In this document: positions 14,902-15,826 of the stretch, piece after piece | Numbering within the stretch: the stretch's first letter is position 1 | Layout of the letters: each line of letters begins with the position of its first letter | Assembly (NCBI GenBank): GCA_024695315.1 | Contig: JAILIJ010000365.1 | Location: 1 to 15,826, forward strand | DNA length: 15,826 nucleotides | From: Bacteroidaceae bacterium | GTDB lineage: Bacteria > Bacteroidota > Bacteroidia > Bacteroidales > Bacteroidaceae | Direction of reading: 5' to 3' | Position numbers and translations under genes: made by a program | The notes under the pieces: generated by a model | Database searches by the model: none | Seen by the model: the letters and a program-made list of their open reading frames with translations, nothing else | Told to the model about the DNA's origin: nothing

Positions 14902-15795
14902 CTATGCCTTATAACGTTTTGTTATAAAGCTTTTAATTCTTTTTTGCAAATCAGACACTTCGCCATGTTTCTCGGCAAAGAACAACTGGCGTTCTATCTT
15001 CAGGTCGTCTATATCAATAATCTTATATATATCCTGATAAATTTCCTTATAAACCGAACGCACACTTACTATGCCCATACAGTCCGAATGTTCCACGTAA
15101 TGCTTTATTCCTTCCGTTGTTCCAAGGTTAATTTCTATATTGAGGTCGGAAAGGTTGATACCCTTTTTCGAAAGGGCCTGCTGTATCACATCAAGACTCC
15201 CCGAACCGAACTCACGAAATACTAGAGGGATAGTCTTCAGCTGTTCAAGCGTTACGGAATCCTGTTTAGCATAAGAGCTGGAAGTACTGACAATAGCCAC
15301 CAACTCATCATTCATAAATGGAGTATATCTCAGTTGAGGCTGACGTATAGCGCCCTCGACCATTCCAAAATCTATGCGACCAGACAAAAGAGAAGCCTCA
15401 ACCTCACGCGAATTTCCACTTATCAGCGACACCTTAATACCAGGATATTCTTTTCGGAAATCAGCAATTATCTCCGGCATGATATACTGGGATATAGTTG
15501 TGCTGGCACCTATACGCAGTTCGCCCCTCACATCTTTTTGCAAAGCCCCCATCTCGTAGTCAAGACGTTGATATCCCTTGATAATACGGTCTGCATTATC
15601 TAGTAGCACTTGCCCTGCCTTCGTAAGCTGAATGCGATTGCCCATACGTTCAAAGAGACGAACATTATATTCCTTCTCTAATTCCTGTATGTGCCTGCTG
15701 ATAGCTGGCTGACTTATGAAGAGTTCCTGTGAGGCTTTCGTAAAACTTAAGTTCCTGGCAACACTACAGAACACTTTTAACCTTATATCTATCAT
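14902..15795 (-). CDS. LysR-family transcriptional regulator (YeiE/CysL-like)
   Basis: The 297-aa product is a standard-length LysR regulator. The winged helix-turn-helix is at about residues 1-62: FCSVARNLSFTKASQELFIS leads into the recognition helix QPAISRHIQELE, followed by LFER and LTKAGQVLL. A linker helix follows. The effector-binding domain (about 90-295) begins RGELRIGASTTISQYIMP and includes GRIDFGMVEG and LVFREFGSGS. The sequence resembles the YeiE/CysL subgroup, which controls sulfite or cysteine-related genes. Its neighbour, the YeiH-type transporter 78 bp downstream on the same strand, is the likely target; in E. coli the equivalent pair is also adjacent. The small ligand is not determinable here. 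The start at 15795 gives a full HTH domain; its promoter is at or beyond the window edge. Confidence 0.93.
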   Translation of the reverse strand: MIDIRLKVFCSVARNLSFTKASQELFISQPAISRHIQELEKEYNVRLFERMGNRIQLTKAGQVLLDNADRIIKGYQRLDYEMGALQKDVRGELRIGASTTISQYIMPEIIADFRKEYPGIKVSLISGNSREVEASLLSGRIDFGMVEGAIRQPQLRYTPFMNDELVAIVSTSSSYAKQDSVTLEQLKTIPLVFREFGSGSLDVIQQALSKKGINLSDLNIEINLGTTEGIKHYVEHSDCMGIVSVRSVYKEIYQDIYKIIDIDDLKIERQLFFAEKHGEVSDLQKRIKSFITKRYKA

Positions 15796-15826
15796 GGGAT
15801 AAAACGTCTTTACTAAATATCGTTGA

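Noticed and set aside
14909..14927. Inverted repeat TTATAAC-GTTTT-GTTATAA at the end of the LysR gene
   Set aside because: The stem is only 7 bp and A/T-rich, lies mostly inside the coding sequence and has no T-tract, so I do not call it a terminator.

Overview
The window looks like a chromosomal segment from a Bacteroidota bacterium, most likely order Bacteroidales and close to Prevotella/Segatella. Three things point there. Genes lack strong Shine-Dalgarno sequences. Several are preceded by the Bacteroidota sigma-ABfr type promoter (TTG or TTTG, an 18-20 nt spacer, then TAnnTTTGC). The protein set is also typical: a BspA-like leucine-rich-repeat surface protein with a Prevotella-style C-terminus, a lipoprotein with an acidic export-like signal after its cysteine, and the lemA/DUF2207 pair. 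The genus is inferred from style, not from a marker gene.

Layout, left to right. (1) 284-2534, plus strand: lemA overlaps a DUF2207 membrane-protein gene whose start lies inside lemA. A 291-bp gap with repeats and a promoter follows, then an unrecognised secreted 301-aa protein (2826-3731). (2) 3784-5571, minus: the BspA-like LRR protein. A divergent region at 5572-5791 carries one promoter for each direction. (3) 5792-7464, plus: a LolA-like secreted protein and a patatin-family phospholipase. A hairpin at 7488-7508 separates them from (4) 7531-11442, minus: in transcription order a class A penicillin-binding protein, kdsB, and a small lipoprotein coupled to kdsB by an ATGA overlap. (5) A gene-free, structured 617-bp region at 11443-12059, holding the likely PBP promoter, a long leader, three 11-bp-spaced repeats and two tandem hairpins. 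(6) 12060-13494, minus: a calcineurin-like phosphoesterase lipoprotein gene overlapping a gene for a probable outer-membrane protein. (7) 13495-13785: a gap with a large near-perfect palindrome. (8) 13786-15795, minus: a LysR regulator followed by a YeiH-family transporter.

Most of the window concerns the cell envelope: Kdo activation for lipopolysaccharide, peptidoglycan polymerisation, lipoprotein and lipid handling, and surface or outer-membrane proteins. The LysR-YeiH pair is a separate module, probably for sulfur or anion export. I see no insertion sequence, phage gene, CRISPR array, tRNA or rRNA, and nothing that clearly amounts to a new defence or mobile system. The least ordinary items are the 67-bp palindrome at 13634-13700, the helically phased repeats at 11811-11839, the phosphoesterase/outer-membrane gene pair, and a heptamer repeat that provides the stop codon of the LolA-like gene.
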